Of a DNA stretch of 8,575 nt, positions 1 to 6,099 are shown in pieces. Both the position numbers and the translations under genes were made by a program. The DNA comes from Solobacterium sp. (lineage in GTDB: Bacteria > Bacillota_I > Bacilli_A > Erysipelotrichales > Erysipelotrichaceae), in contig JAFWEA010000058.1 in the NCBI GenBank assembly GCA_017543005.1, forward strand, positions 1 through 8,575, read 5' to 3'. Under the pieces are notes generated by a model. It was not told the DNA's origin. It ran no database searches and worked only from the letters and a program-made list of their open reading frames with translations. The first letter of the stretch is position 1, and each line of letters opens with the position of its first letter.

Positions 1-132
1 ACCGACACCGTTGGTATCGACGACTTCCGAACCGGTAATCTCACCGTTTTCAATCGTATAGAGTTCAAATTTCTGTGTTCTTCCGAAATGCTGGAAGACC
101 ATGTCATTTTCATACGTTACTGCAACAATCAT
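1..132 (-). CDS. NifX/NifB-like dinitrogenase cofactor-family protein, C-terminus outside window
   Basis: The first 44 residues of a protein that continues past the left edge. It begins MIVAVTYENDMVFQHFGRTQ and continues to a DTNGVG stretch. This matches the start of the small NifX/NifB 'dinitrogenase iron-molybdenum cofactor' family (about 100-130 residues): a first beta strand with IVAVTYE, then the conserved phenylalanine-glutamine-histidine-phenylalanine-glycine turn at residues 13-17. Members are soluble proteins that bind Fe-S or Fe-Mo cofactor precursors in diazotrophs; many stand-alone copies in anaerobes have no known role. No nitrogenase gene is visible here, so nitrogen fixation should not be inferred. 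The ATG at 132-130 has an AGGGAG ribosome binding site 10 bases upstream (143-148). The gene lies 21 bases behind the secreted-protein gene and is probably cotranscribed with it. The family call is from recognition of the N-terminus only. Confidence 0.8.
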   Translation of the reverse strand, partial: MIVAVTYENDMVFQHFGRTQKFELYTIENGEITGSEVVDTNGVG

Positions 133-142
133 GTTCTGTTTT

Positions 143-148
143 CTCCCT
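143..148 (-). promoter_or_regulatory. Ribosome binding site of the NifX-like gene
   Basis: On the minus strand this reads AGGGAG, 10 bases before the ATG at 132. It lies in the 21-base gap after the stop of the upstream secreted-protein gene. No promoter or terminator is visible in that gap, so the two genes are likely on one transcript. Confidence 0.6.
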
Positions 149-153
149 ATGAG

Positions 154-1014
154 TTATTTCTTTTTCTTCCTGGCAAATATTTCACCGGCCACGACCGCCG
201 CCGCAGCTGCCCCGGCAATCCAGAAAGCGCCCATACTTTTTTTCGAGTGATCGAAAAGCCATTTCAGCAAAGCATCCCCGCTCTCGCCGGGCGAGAAGAC
301 ATAGAATCTTTCCTGCGTATCGCTCATGTTCTCCCAGCGCACTGTCATTTCTGCATGACTGCCATCCAGCATCATGATCTCCGGATCACTGACATATCTG
401 CGGACAATGCTTCCCTGCCGCAGCAGATTCAGCAGCTCCTGCCATTCCGCTTCACTGATTTTCTTTTCGGTCTCGTGATGTTTTGAACTGCTGTCATAAT
501 AGTCCGCTGACATCATGATTTCCCTGCCGGACCGGTATACGGAAATATGGTTGTTGCCTTCGGCCGTATCACCGCTTGTGTCCCAGCTGAACATGGTCAC
601 CAGAGCCGGGTCCACATCTTCATCCCAGCGCAGCTGTTCCTGCTCGGGGAAGAAATCCCGGGGATCCATCTTATCGGTCACTCCTTCCGAGAGAAGCGTA
701 TCTGCCTGCAGTGCCTGCACATGGAAACGGACACTCACCGGGAAGCCGTTTTCCTGACAGTACCAGGCCAGCTGGTCCAGGCAGTCACTGCCGCTGCCGG
801 ATTCCGTATATGAAACCAGTTCATTGTCACTCTCATCGAGCATGGTGATCCGGTAAGAATCCGCCCCCGGGATTTCCTCCCATCCCAGACGCAGGTTGCC
901 GTAATCGGTATTTACATTGATTTCCATATCCTGTCCTTCCGCCTGCGCCGGCTGAAACGCCCCGAACAATAAGAGCAGAAGCCCGGCTGCCATAATTGCA
1001 TACATCCTTTTCAT
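154..1014 (-). CDS. Secreted, C-terminally membrane-anchored protein of unknown function with fibronectin III-like region
   Basis: I do not recognise a named family. The 286-residue protein has a signal peptide (Lys2-Arg3, then a leucine-rich core, likely cleavage after AQA at residue 25). Residues about 31-113 look like a fibronectin type III-like beta sandwich: 'LRLGWEEIPGADSYRI' is the usual strand-B tryptophan/strand-C tyrosine pattern. Cys78 and Cys86 could form a disulfide. Residues about 125-250 form a second globular part. A single C-terminal membrane helix (about 261-279) is followed by RKKKK, so the bulk should sit outside the cell held by a type I anchor. There is no LPXTG motif, so sortase anchoring is unlikely although the layout resembles it. 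It is divergent from the ECF sigma operon and upstream of the NifX-like gene. The start is set by an in-frame TGA a few codons upstream; no good Shine-Dalgarno is present. Role could be envelope sensing or adhesion, but that is a guess. Confidence 0.8.
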   Translation of the reverse strand: MKRMYAIMAAGLLLLLFGAFQPAQAEGQDMEINVNTDYGNLRLGWEEIPGADSYRITMLDESDNELVSYTESGSGSDCLDQLAWYCQENGFPVSVRFHVQALQADTLLSEGVTDKMDPRDFFPEQEQLRWDEDVDPALVTMFSWDTSGDTAEGNNHISVYRSGREIMMSADYYDSSSKHHETEKKISEAEWQELLNLLRQGSIVRRYVSDPEIMMLDGSHAEMTVRWENMSDTQERFYVFSPGESGDALLKWLFDHSKKSMGAFWIAGAAAAAVVAGEIFARKKKK

Positions 1015-1020
1015 GAATTC

Positions 1021-1049
1021 ATCATATCAGATTCCCTGCCGTTTGTAGA
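1021..1049 (-). promoter_or_regulatory. Candidate extended -10 promoter giving a leaderless mRNA for the secreted-protein gene
   Basis: Reading the minus strand, TCTACA (1049-1044; 4 of 6 matches to the -35 consensus) is followed by a 17-base spacer and TATGAT (1026-1021; 5 of 6 matches to the -10 consensus). The TG of an extended -10 lies one base before it (1029-1028). With the usual six-base gap the first transcribed base is 1014, the A of the ATG. The only SD-like string, AGGGAA, is 17 bases from the start, too far to act. No experiment supports the start site. Confidence 0.4.
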
Positions 1050-1061
1050 TAATCCTGTCTG

Positions 1062-1081
1062 TATAAAAAGAACTGCTGTTC
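1062..1081 (+). promoter_or_regulatory. TATAAA -10-like element with GAAC-N4-GTTC dyad overlapping the predicted start
   Basis: On the plus strand TATAAA (1062-1067) could be a -10 element for the sigma operon; it would place transcription start near 1074. A dyad GAACTGCTGTTC occupies 1070-1081, overlapping that start. Its half sites fit the GAAC-N4-GTTC core of the Bacillus-type LexA (SOS) box, although the central bases do not fit the finer consensus. No convincing -35 is seen at the right distance. Either element may be chance. Confidence 0.25.
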
Positions 1082-1110
1082 CGCTGCCGAATAAAAAAAC
1101 GTATATTTGA

Positions 1111-1136
1111 TGTAACGAAATCCTTCTTTACCGCAT
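1111..1136 (+). promoter_or_regulatory. Possible ECF-type autoregulatory promoter of the sigma factor gene
   Basis: TGTAAC at 1111-1116 carries the AAC core typical of ECF sigma -35 elements. CGCATTAA begins 15 bases later at 1132 and is a weak match to the CGTC/CGTA-type -10. Transcription would start near 1143, just before the ribosome binding site. Many ECF sigma factors drive their own operons, which is why this was looked for; the -10 match is poor. Confidence 0.25.
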
Positions 1137-1159
1137 TAACCGTATGAAAGGAGAACGCG

Positions 1160-1648
1160 ATGACAGAGATGGAAGAAATCTACAGACAGCACGCTGTCAC
1201 TGTATATCGGTATCTTCTTTCCATGACACATGATGAAAGCCTGGCCGAAGAACTGACCCAGGAGACGTTCTATCAGGCGGTGCGCACCCTTGACCGTTAT
1301 GACGGCAGCTGTGCCGTGTCCACCTGGCTGTGTGCGGTTGCGAAAAACGTGTACCGCCGGCACTGCCGGAAACATCCCGAAACGGTCGAGATACAGGAAT
1401 GGAATCTGCCCGGACCGGGTTCGGAGGAAACCGTGCTGGCATCCGCGGAACGGGTCGATATTCTGCGCCGGCTGCACCTGCTGCCGGAACCGGGACGCGA
1501 AATCATGTATCTGCGCATTTACGGAACATTATCATTCCGGGAGATCGGCGAGATCTTCGGCAAGAGCGAAAACTGGGCCAGGGTGACCTATTACCGGGCC
1601 CGGGAGAGACTGCGAAAGGAGTTTGAACATGACAAAGATTCCATGTGA
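1160..1648 (+). CDS. ECF-type RNA polymerase sigma factor (sigma-70 family)
   Basis: A 162-residue protein of normal length for group 4 (extracytoplasmic function) sigma factors. Region sigma-2 covers about residues 5-70: 'EELTQETFYQAV' (30-41) is the usual region 2.2 helix that binds the RNA polymerase clamp, and 'VSTWLCAVAKNVYRRH' (53-68) is region 2.4, which melts and reads the -10 element. After a short linker (72-95) region sigma-4 covers about 98-152, with the 'LSFREIGEIFGKSENWARVTYYRARERL' type helix-turn-helix that reads the -35. It lacks the extra C-terminal domains of some ECF groups. The ATG at 1160 is 6 bases after AAAGGAG (1147-1153). The 3' end overlaps the anti-sigma gene by 20 bases, so the pair is translated together. 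Expected job: switch on envelope or stress genes when the partner releases it. The target regulon cannot be read here. Confidence 0.95.
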   Translation: MTEMEEIYRQHAVTVYRYLLSMTHDESLAEELTQETFYQAVRTLDRYDGSCAVSTWLCAVAKNVYRRHCRKHPETVEIQEWNLPGPGSEETVLASAERVDILRRLHLLPEPGREIMYLRIYGTLSFREIGEIFGKSENWARVTYYRARERLRKEFEHDKDSM

Positions 1649-2573
1649 AGTGATACGGGATCTGCTGCCGCTGTATATTGACGGCCTGACTTCCGAAACA
1701 ACAGACAAGGTGATTGCGGAACATCTGGAAGAATGTGAAGAGTGCCGCAATCTCTATCGGCAGATGAAGGAACCGGAAAAGCCTGCGGTCCCGGACCAGC
1801 CGGAAATCGATTACCTGAAAACGATCCGGAAGCGTTCCCGCCGGCGGGTTCTGCAGGCAGTGGCCGGGGTGCTGCTGGCAATGCTGGCTGTGCTTGGCTG
1901 GCGCGTCTTCCTGCATGGCAGTCAGCCTTCCGGCAGTCAGTTCGCCGCAGAAGCGGCCGTTGACGGTACCCGGGTCAGTGTGCAGGGCCAGGTGACTGAC
2001 AGCCTGCATACGGTCAGTGATGTTTCCTTCACCGAAGAAAACGGCACGGTTACCGTAACGGTTTCCACCGTCCTGCCGAGTTTTGTCCATAGCTCCGGCT
2101 CGTTCCAGGAAGAATATACCGCATCCCAGCCGGTTCATACGGTGATCCTGAACGGCCAGGTGCTTCTGCAGGACGGCATCACGATCAGCCGGGAATGCAA
2201 TGAAATCATGGCAACCGCCCATCCGTATGTCGGCGACATGTCAGCCAACACACGCTCGGCCACAGCCGTGGGCATCAGCCGCAGATTCGGGCCGTACACC
2301 AACAGCCTGCAGACGGAGGCAGAGCCTTACAGCTGGACCATTACCCTGGAGGAACCGCTCAAAGACCGGCTGTATCAGGAGATGGAAATGGACCGCTGCG
2401 GGGCCGTCCTGATCGCTGTGACAGATAATCTTTCCGAAGTCCGCTTCGCTTACCGGGCTGACGGAGAAGACTGTCTGCGCATCATCACTGCGGACCAGGC
2501 TGACAAAAAAGCCGGTTTCCCGGTCAAACAGGCAGCCGGCAGCTATGCCCTGCTCCAGCAACTTCTCAACTGA
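1629..2573 (+). CDS. Membrane anti-sigma factor with zinc-finger (zf-HC2) and DUF4825-like extracytoplasmic domain
   Basis: A 314-residue protein. The N-terminus carries a zinc-binding anti-sigma motif, His32-x3-Cys36-x2-Cys39, in a ZAS/zf-HC2 context ('DLLPLYIDGL' at 11-20 is typical); Cys6 may add a ligand. This cytoplasmic part should hold the ECF sigma factor inactive. A basic run (KRSRRR, 68-73) precedes one membrane helix (about 74-95). Residues 96-314 should be outside; about 197-276 resemble DUF4825 ('PYVGDMS', 'LQTEAEPYSWTI', 'GAVLIAVTDNLSEVRFAY'), a domain often fused to such zinc fingers in Firmicutes, of unknown ligand. Three outer cysteines (190, 257, 282) are present. The ATG at 1629 is chosen over a TTG at 1623 because AGGAG (1617-1621) is 7 bases before the ATG and only one base before the TTG. 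It overlaps the sigma gene by 20 bases. Release mechanism (proteolysis or conformational) is not visible. Confidence 0.88.
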   Translation: MTKIPCEVIRDLLPLYIDGLTSETTDKVIAEHLEECEECRNLYRQMKEPEKPAVPDQPEIDYLKTIRKRSRRRVLQAVAGVLLAMLAVLGWRVFLHGSQPSGSQFAAEAAVDGTRVSVQGQVTDSLHTVSDVSFTEENGTVTVTVSTVLPSFVHSSGSFQEEYTASQPVHTVILNGQVLLQDGITISRECNEIMATAHPYVGDMSANTRSATAVGISRRFGPYTNSLQTEAEPYSWTITLEEPLKDRLYQEMEMDRCGAVLIAVTDNLSEVRFAYRADGEDCLRIITADQADKKAGFPVKQAAGSYALLQQLLN

Positions 2574-2584
2574 ATCACATAAAA

Positions 2585-2617
2585 ACCGGGCCCGTCAGGG
2601 TCCGGTATCTTTTCTTA
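2585..2617. terminator. Bidirectional intrinsic terminator between anti-sigma and GDPD genes
   Basis: A 9-base-pair stem, ACCGGGCCC (2585-2593) with GGGTCCGGT (2598-2606), closes a GTCA loop and has one G-U pair. On the plus strand it is followed by ATCTTTTCTT (2607-2616); on the minus strand the five A bases at 2581-2585 give a run of U. It starts 12 bases after the anti-sigma stop and ends 2 bases from the stop of the convergent gene, so it should end both transcripts. Confidence 0.9.
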
Positions 2618-2618
2618 T

Positions 2619-4493
2619 TTACTCCCACACATCGCTGAACCGGTCCGCCAGGAATGCCAGGTCCGTGCGGTCATCCAGCTCCTGCTGCACCTTCTCGGCC
2701 AGCAGGATTTCATCGGTGATAATGCCGTCTGCCTCGCTGTCCAGGAACTTGTACAGTCCGGTTTCGGTATTGACCGTCCAGACAATGGCTTTCTTGCCGG
2801 CCGTATGAATCTGTTCGATCCGGTTCTCCGTGGCCATTTCTTCCTCCATGATCAGACAGTCACAGTTCAGGGAAGCGATATTGCCCAGACCGGCAAAGAA
2901 TAGCGTCCCGGTTTCAAATTCCGGATAGTTCGTCTCGATATAATTGATCACATCGTAATTCAGCGAGATGAAGACGATATCATCCTGACAGTCTTTTTCC
3001 CGGACGATCTTGACCAGGTCATCAGCCATCTGCCGGTCAGCCGTGGCCCCCTTCAGTTCGATATAGAGGATTTCCCGGTCTTTGATGAAATCAAGCATTT
3101 CTTCGATGGTCACGACCGGCAGTTCCGCCCCGTTGCCGGTGGTATCCTTGATCCGCAGCTGTGATATCTCTTCCATCGTCATATCCTGCGGTTTGCGGTC
3201 CACCCCGGTCAGCCGTTTGAAACTGTTGTCATGATTGATGATGTAATGATTGTCCGCGGTCCGCTGCACATCGATCTCACTGCCGTGGCAGCCATGATCA
3301 ATCGCTGCCTGCAGGCCTTCCATGGAGTTCTCCGAGGCCATCGTGCCGCCGGCCCGGTGCGCAATCAGATTGACCGGCTCCTTGTCCGGGAAGATCTGAC
3401 TGAACAGGCCGCCAACCAGGACTGCCAGCAGGGCCAGCACCAGGAAGACCGCCGTAATGCGGACTATCTTGAAACGGTACAGGAACCGCTTGGGCCGCTC
3501 CGGGAACATCTCCTGTTCCTGGCCGGTCCAGCTCCGGTACATCCGGGTCACCATCATCATGAGATAGGAAGAACCCAGCAGGCTGATCACTGAGCACAGG
3601 TAGCCGCCCATCAGCAGCACCAATACACAGAGGGAGCGGTAAATGAGTGTCATCGTCTGCTGATCGCTCATTTCTCCCGCCATCGGATCCACAAAAAGCC
3701 GCGGCGGCAGATGCATGCCGTATATTTCCAGCGCCACCAGCGGCACGATCCGGAACAGCAGATGACCGGCAAAGGTAATCATGCCGATCATCAGCAGGGC
3801 CTTGATCACCCTGGCCACCAGTTTTCTGCCATGCAGCTTCATGATCCCGGCCGAGACGCGCATCCCCTGCCGCGGAGTCATGCCGTCCAGCAGAACAGCG
3901 TGCATCGTAAACAGATAACGATAGCCGATGATGATCAGCACAAGGATCACCGCAAGATAAACCAGGATCAGCATCGGTCTGGAAAAGATAAACTCCTGGA
4001 TGAAATTCGGAATATACAGGGCCTCGGTCAGACTGATGGAAAAACCGATGCCGCCCAGCGGCACGGCAATGATCACATACAGCATCGTAAGGATGCCGGC
4101 CGGGGTCATAAACCGTTTCAGGGCCGCAATACCGCGCCTGACCTCAGAAAAAAAGCCGGACCGGCGGCCGGTCATGATGTCATCAGCCAGGAAGATCTGC
4201 ACAAACACTTCCGCCGTCACAAACAGGAACGCCAGAAAACCGCCCAGCAGCACCGTCACGGGCATCCGCCAGCTGAGCACGAAATGTCTCATATTTGCCG
4301 TTGTAAAAGCCGTACCGGAAGAATTGATGATCACATCAATCAGCCAGCCGGTAAGCTGGAGCATCAGCAGCATGAAGATTGTGACCCGCAGCTGGAAACT
4401 CCACATCTCCGGCAGGGCTTCCATCACCAGTCTGCGGAAAGAGATCTGTTTGACTTCCGCAGGATCGCCGTTTTTGTTGATTTTGTTGTTCAC
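2619..4493 (-). CDS. Membrane-anchored glycerophosphodiester phosphodiesterase (GDPD) family protein
   Basis: A 624-residue protein with two parts. Residues about 30-365 form a multi-pass membrane domain (helices near 33-55, 76-104, 133-155, 172-197, 228-255, 285-318 and 345-367), matching the glycerophosphoryl diester phosphodiesterase membrane domain found in Firmicutes. Residues about 375-605 form a GDPD TIM barrel: His379-Arg380, Glu388-Asn389, the metal ligands Glu406 and Asp408, the catalytic His421-Asp422, Glu479 (YIELKG), Trp572 (VWTVN) and the closing ITDE at 592-595. All key residues are present. The enzyme splits glycerophosphodiesters into glycerol-3-phosphate and an alcohol; the substrate of membrane-fused members is unclear and could be lipid or teichoic-acid derived. 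Whether the barrel faces inside or outside needs a topology test. The start is a GTG at 4493; an in-frame TAG lies just upstream and no spaced Shine-Dalgarno is present. It ends at a shared terminator with the anti-sigma gene. Confidence 0.92.
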   Translation of the reverse strand: MNNKINKNGDPAEVKQISFRRLVMEALPEMWSFQLRVTIFMLLMLQLTGWLIDVIINSSGTAFTTANMRHFVLSWRMPVTVLLGGFLAFLFVTAEVFVQIFLADDIMTGRRSGFFSEVRRGIAALKRFMTPAGILTMLYVIIAVPLGGIGFSISLTEALYIPNFIQEFIFSRPMLILVYLAVILVLIIIGYRYLFTMHAVLLDGMTPRQGMRVSAGIMKLHGRKLVARVIKALLMIGMITFAGHLLFRIVPLVALEIYGMHLPPRLFVDPMAGEMSDQQTMTLIYRSLCVLVLLMGGYLCSVISLLGSSYLMMMVTRMYRSWTGQEQEMFPERPKRFLYRFKIVRITAVFLVLALLAVLVGGLFSQIFPDKEPVNLIAHRAGGTMASENSMEGLQAAIDHGCHGSEIDVQRTADNHYIINHDNSFKRLTGVDRKPQDMTMEEISQLRIKDTTGNGAELPVVTIEEMLDFIKDREILYIELKGATADRQMADDLVKIVREKDCQDDIVFISLNYDVINYIETNYPEFETGTLFFAGLGNIASLNCDCLIMEEEMATENRIEQIHTAGKKAIVWTVNTETGLYKFLDSEADGIITDEILLAEKVQQELDDRTDLAFLADRFSDVWE

Positions 4494-4499
4494 CCTGCT

Positions 4500-4508
4500 A
4501 TTCTACCA
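4500..4508 (-). promoter_or_regulatory. Candidate extended -10 promoter giving a leaderless GTG start for the GDPD gene
   Basis: On the minus strand TGGTAGAAT reads as an extended -10 (TG, one base, TAGAAT; 5 of 6 matches to consensus). The last T is at 4500, so transcription should begin at 4493, the G of the GTG start codon. The six bases between (AGCAGG) look SD-like but touch the start codon and cannot act as one. No clear -35 is seen, which extended -10 promoters can tolerate. Confidence 0.4.
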
Positions 4509-4529
4509 CTGTTCCGGCAGGTTACGGAT

Positions 4530-4538
4530 TGTTATAAT
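4530..4538 (+). promoter_or_regulatory. Extended -10 promoter of the racemase-ferredoxin operon
   Basis: TGTTATAAT contains a perfect TATAAT (4533-4538) with the extended TG one base before it. Transcription should start near 4545, giving a leader of about 16 bases that contains the AGGAGGG ribosome binding site (4548-4554, 6 bases before the ATG). No good -35 is visible at 16-18 bases. Confidence 0.65.
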
Positions 4539-4560
4539 GCGGTTATCAGGAGGGAACCGT

Positions 4561-5256
4561 ATGAAAACAATCGGCCTCATCGGGGGCATGAGCTGGGAAA
4601 GCACCGTCCCCTATTATCAGATCATCAACGAAACCGTCAGGGAACACCTCGGCGGACTGCACAGCGCCAAGATCATCCTGTACTCCGTGGAGTTCGACGA
4701 AATCGAAAAATACCAGTCTTCCAATCAGTGGGACAAGGCTGCCGAAGTCCTGGGCAAGGCCGCACATGGCCTGGAACTGGCCGGGGCTGACTTCATCCTG
4801 ATCTGCACCAACACCATGCATAAGATCTACAACGAAATCCAGGCCGCCGTCAGTGTACCGGTGTATCACATTGCCGAACTGACTGCCGATGAACTGGCAA
4901 AGCAGGGCATCGCAAAAGTCGGCCTGCTGGGCACCCGTTACACCATGACCGAGGATTTCTACAAGAAAGTGCTGACCGACCGCGGTATTGAAGTCCTGAT
5001 CCCGGAGAAGAATGAAGACATTCAGATGATCAATACGGTCATCTTCGATGAACTGTGCCAGGGCATCATCCGCGAAGAAGCGAAGCAGGAATACCTGCGG
5101 GTCATTGACGAACTGACCGCCCGCGGGGCCCAGGGCATTATCCTCGGCTGCACGGAGATCGGCCTGCTGGTACAGCAGAAAGACACAGACACGCCGCTGT
5201 TTGACACCACATATATTCATGCCAGAGCTGCCGCCGAAAAGGCCCTGGCCGGGTAA
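4561..5256 (+). CDS. Aspartate/glutamate racemase family protein
   Basis: A 231-residue cytoplasmic enzyme of normal family length. It belongs to the cofactor-independent Asp/Glu racemase family (aspartate racemase/YgeA branch): the start 'IGLIGGMSWEST' (residues 4-15), the first catalytic cysteine in 'CTNTMH' (Cys82), 'VGLLGTRYTM' (120-129) beginning the second lobe, and the second catalytic cysteine in 'GCTEI' (Cys197). Two opposed cysteines remove and return the alpha proton, so both being present supports real racemase activity. The substrate is probably aspartate or glutamate, but YgeA-type members can use other amino acids, so a gene symbol is withheld. D-amino acids made here could feed cell-wall building or signalling. 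Strong AGGAGGG 6 bases before the ATG. A possible in-frame upstream extension overlaps the divergent gene and lacks support. It is the first gene of a pair with the flavodoxin-like/ferredoxin gene. Confidence 0.9.
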   Translation: MKTIGLIGGMSWESTVPYYQIINETVREHLGGLHSAKIILYSVEFDEIEKYQSSNQWDKAAEVLGKAAHGLELAGADFILICTNTMHKIYNEIQAAVSVPVYHIAELTADELAKQGIAKVGLLGTRYTMTEDFYKKVLTDRGIEVLIPEKNEDIQMINTVIFDELCQGIIREEAKQEYLRVIDELTARGAQGIILGCTEIGLLVQQKDTDTPLFDTTYIHARAAAEKALAG

Positions 5257-5260
5257 CCCC

Positions 5261-6079
5261 ATGAACGTTGTCAATCAGGCCGCTGCCGTTTTCTTCAGTC
5301 CTTCCCATACTTCCCGGAAAATCACCCAGGCTTTCCTGCGCGGTACAGGCCTGCCGGCAGAAGAATATGATCTGACCCTGCCGGCGGCCCGGGGCAATCT
5401 GATCAGCCTGCCGGCCGATGCCCTGGTGGTACTCTGTGCCCCGGTATATGGCGGCCATACTGTCAGGCTGTTCATGAATGAACTGACCCGGGTGCACGGA
5501 CAGGGAAATCCGGCCGTTATCATTTCCGTATACGGCAACCGGCATTATGACCGGGCCCTGCAGGATCTTTATGCAGGGGCTGTCAGCTGCGGGCTGAAAC
5601 CGTTTGCCTGGGGGACATTCCTCGGGGAACATTCCTTTACGTCAGAGATCCTGACCGGCCGGCCGGATGCGGATGATCTGGCCCTGGCAGAACAGTTCGG
5701 CCGTCAGGCCGCTGCAGGCTTCTCATCGGCAGTAACGCTGAAAGCTGAGGATATCCCCGGCCGGGACGTTGATTATGCCATGATCGGTATGCATGGACAA
5801 AGACTCGGGCACTTAACCCCGAACCGTCCGTTCCCGTCTGAAAACTGCACTCACTGCGGGATCTGTGCTGCTGTCTGTCCGCTCGGGCTGATCAATCCGC
5901 ACGACAGCAATGATATCCGGGAAGAATGCATGAAATGCGGCGCCTGCGTCAAATTATGCCCCGAACATGCCATGCGGTTCCCGCAGGAGGCTTTCCGGAT
6001 TGTCCAGGACGACTGCATCAGTGAATTCGGCAGTGATGTCAATCATCCGCAGTTCTTCATCAATTCCCTTCCGGAATAA
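5261..6079 (+). CDS. EFR1-type protein: flavodoxin-like domain fused to 2x[4Fe-4S] ferredoxin
   Basis: A 272-residue protein. Residues about 7-155 form a flavodoxin-like domain: the FMN phosphate loop 'SPSHTSRK' (13-20), 'APVYGGHTVRLF' (60-71) and 'SVYGNRHYDRAL' (89-100) are the three flavin-contacting regions. Residues about 190-240 are a bacterial ferredoxin with two [4Fe-4S] motifs: Cys196/199/202 with Cys206, and Cys223/226/229 with Cys233. This order is that of the EFR1 family, found in anaerobes, thought to move electrons between flavin and clusters; the partners are not known. No signal peptide, so cytoplasmic. The ATG at 5261 is 4 bases after the racemase stop with no clear ribosome binding site, so translation probably depends on the racemase ribosome. 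An in-frame ATG at 5201 exists but would overlap the racemase by 56 bases and precede the flavodoxin fold by a proline-rich tail unlike the family; rejected. Confidence 0.9.
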   Translation: MNVVNQAAAVFFSPSHTSRKITQAFLRGTGLPAEEYDLTLPAARGNLISLPADALVVLCAPVYGGHTVRLFMNELTRVHGQGNPAVIISVYGNRHYDRALQDLYAGAVSCGLKPFAWGTFLGEHSFTSEILTGRPDADDLALAEQFGRQAAAGFSSAVTLKAEDIPGRDVDYAMIGMHGQRLGHLTPNRPFPSENCTHCGICAAVCPLGLINPHDSNDIREECMKCGACVKLCPEHAMRFPQEAFRIVQDDCISEFGSDVNHPQFFINSLPE

Positions 6080-6099
6080 CTGATACTTCACGCATTTAC

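Noticed and set aside
1..132. Possible nitrogen-fixation locus because of the NifX-like start
   Set aside because: Stand-alone NifX/NifB-like proteins are common in non-diazotrophs and no nif structural gene is in the window.
88..486. Plus-strand frame of 132 codons at the left edge
   Set aside because: It overlaps the NifX-like start and the secreted-protein C-terminus, both better supported on the minus strand.
1917..1940. GGCAGTCAG repeated with a 15-base period in the anti-sigma gene
   Set aside because: Only about one and a half copies, in frame and encoding a Gly-Ser-Gln linker just after the membrane helix; ordinary low-complexity linker.
1503..2222. Minus-strand open frame of 239 codons opposite the sigma/anti-sigma genes
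   Set aside because: No recognisable domain, and it lies across two well-supported plus-strand genes.
4000..4560. Upstream in-frame extension of the racemase to 4000
   Set aside because: It would run through the GDPD coding region in antisense; the ATG at 4561 has an ideal ribosome binding site and begins at the family's conserved N-terminus.
3711..4790. Plus-strand open frame of 359 codons opposite the GDPD gene
   Set aside because: Its product is very rich in histidine, glutamine and arginine, which is what antisense reading of hydrophobic CTG/ATG/ATC codons gives. It crosses into the racemase gene in another frame and has no fold or ribosome binding site.
4546..5274. Minus-strand open frame of 242 codons opposite the racemase
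   Set aside because: The plus strand has the complete racemase with both catalytic cysteines, a strong promoter and a ribosome binding site; the antisense frame has none of these.
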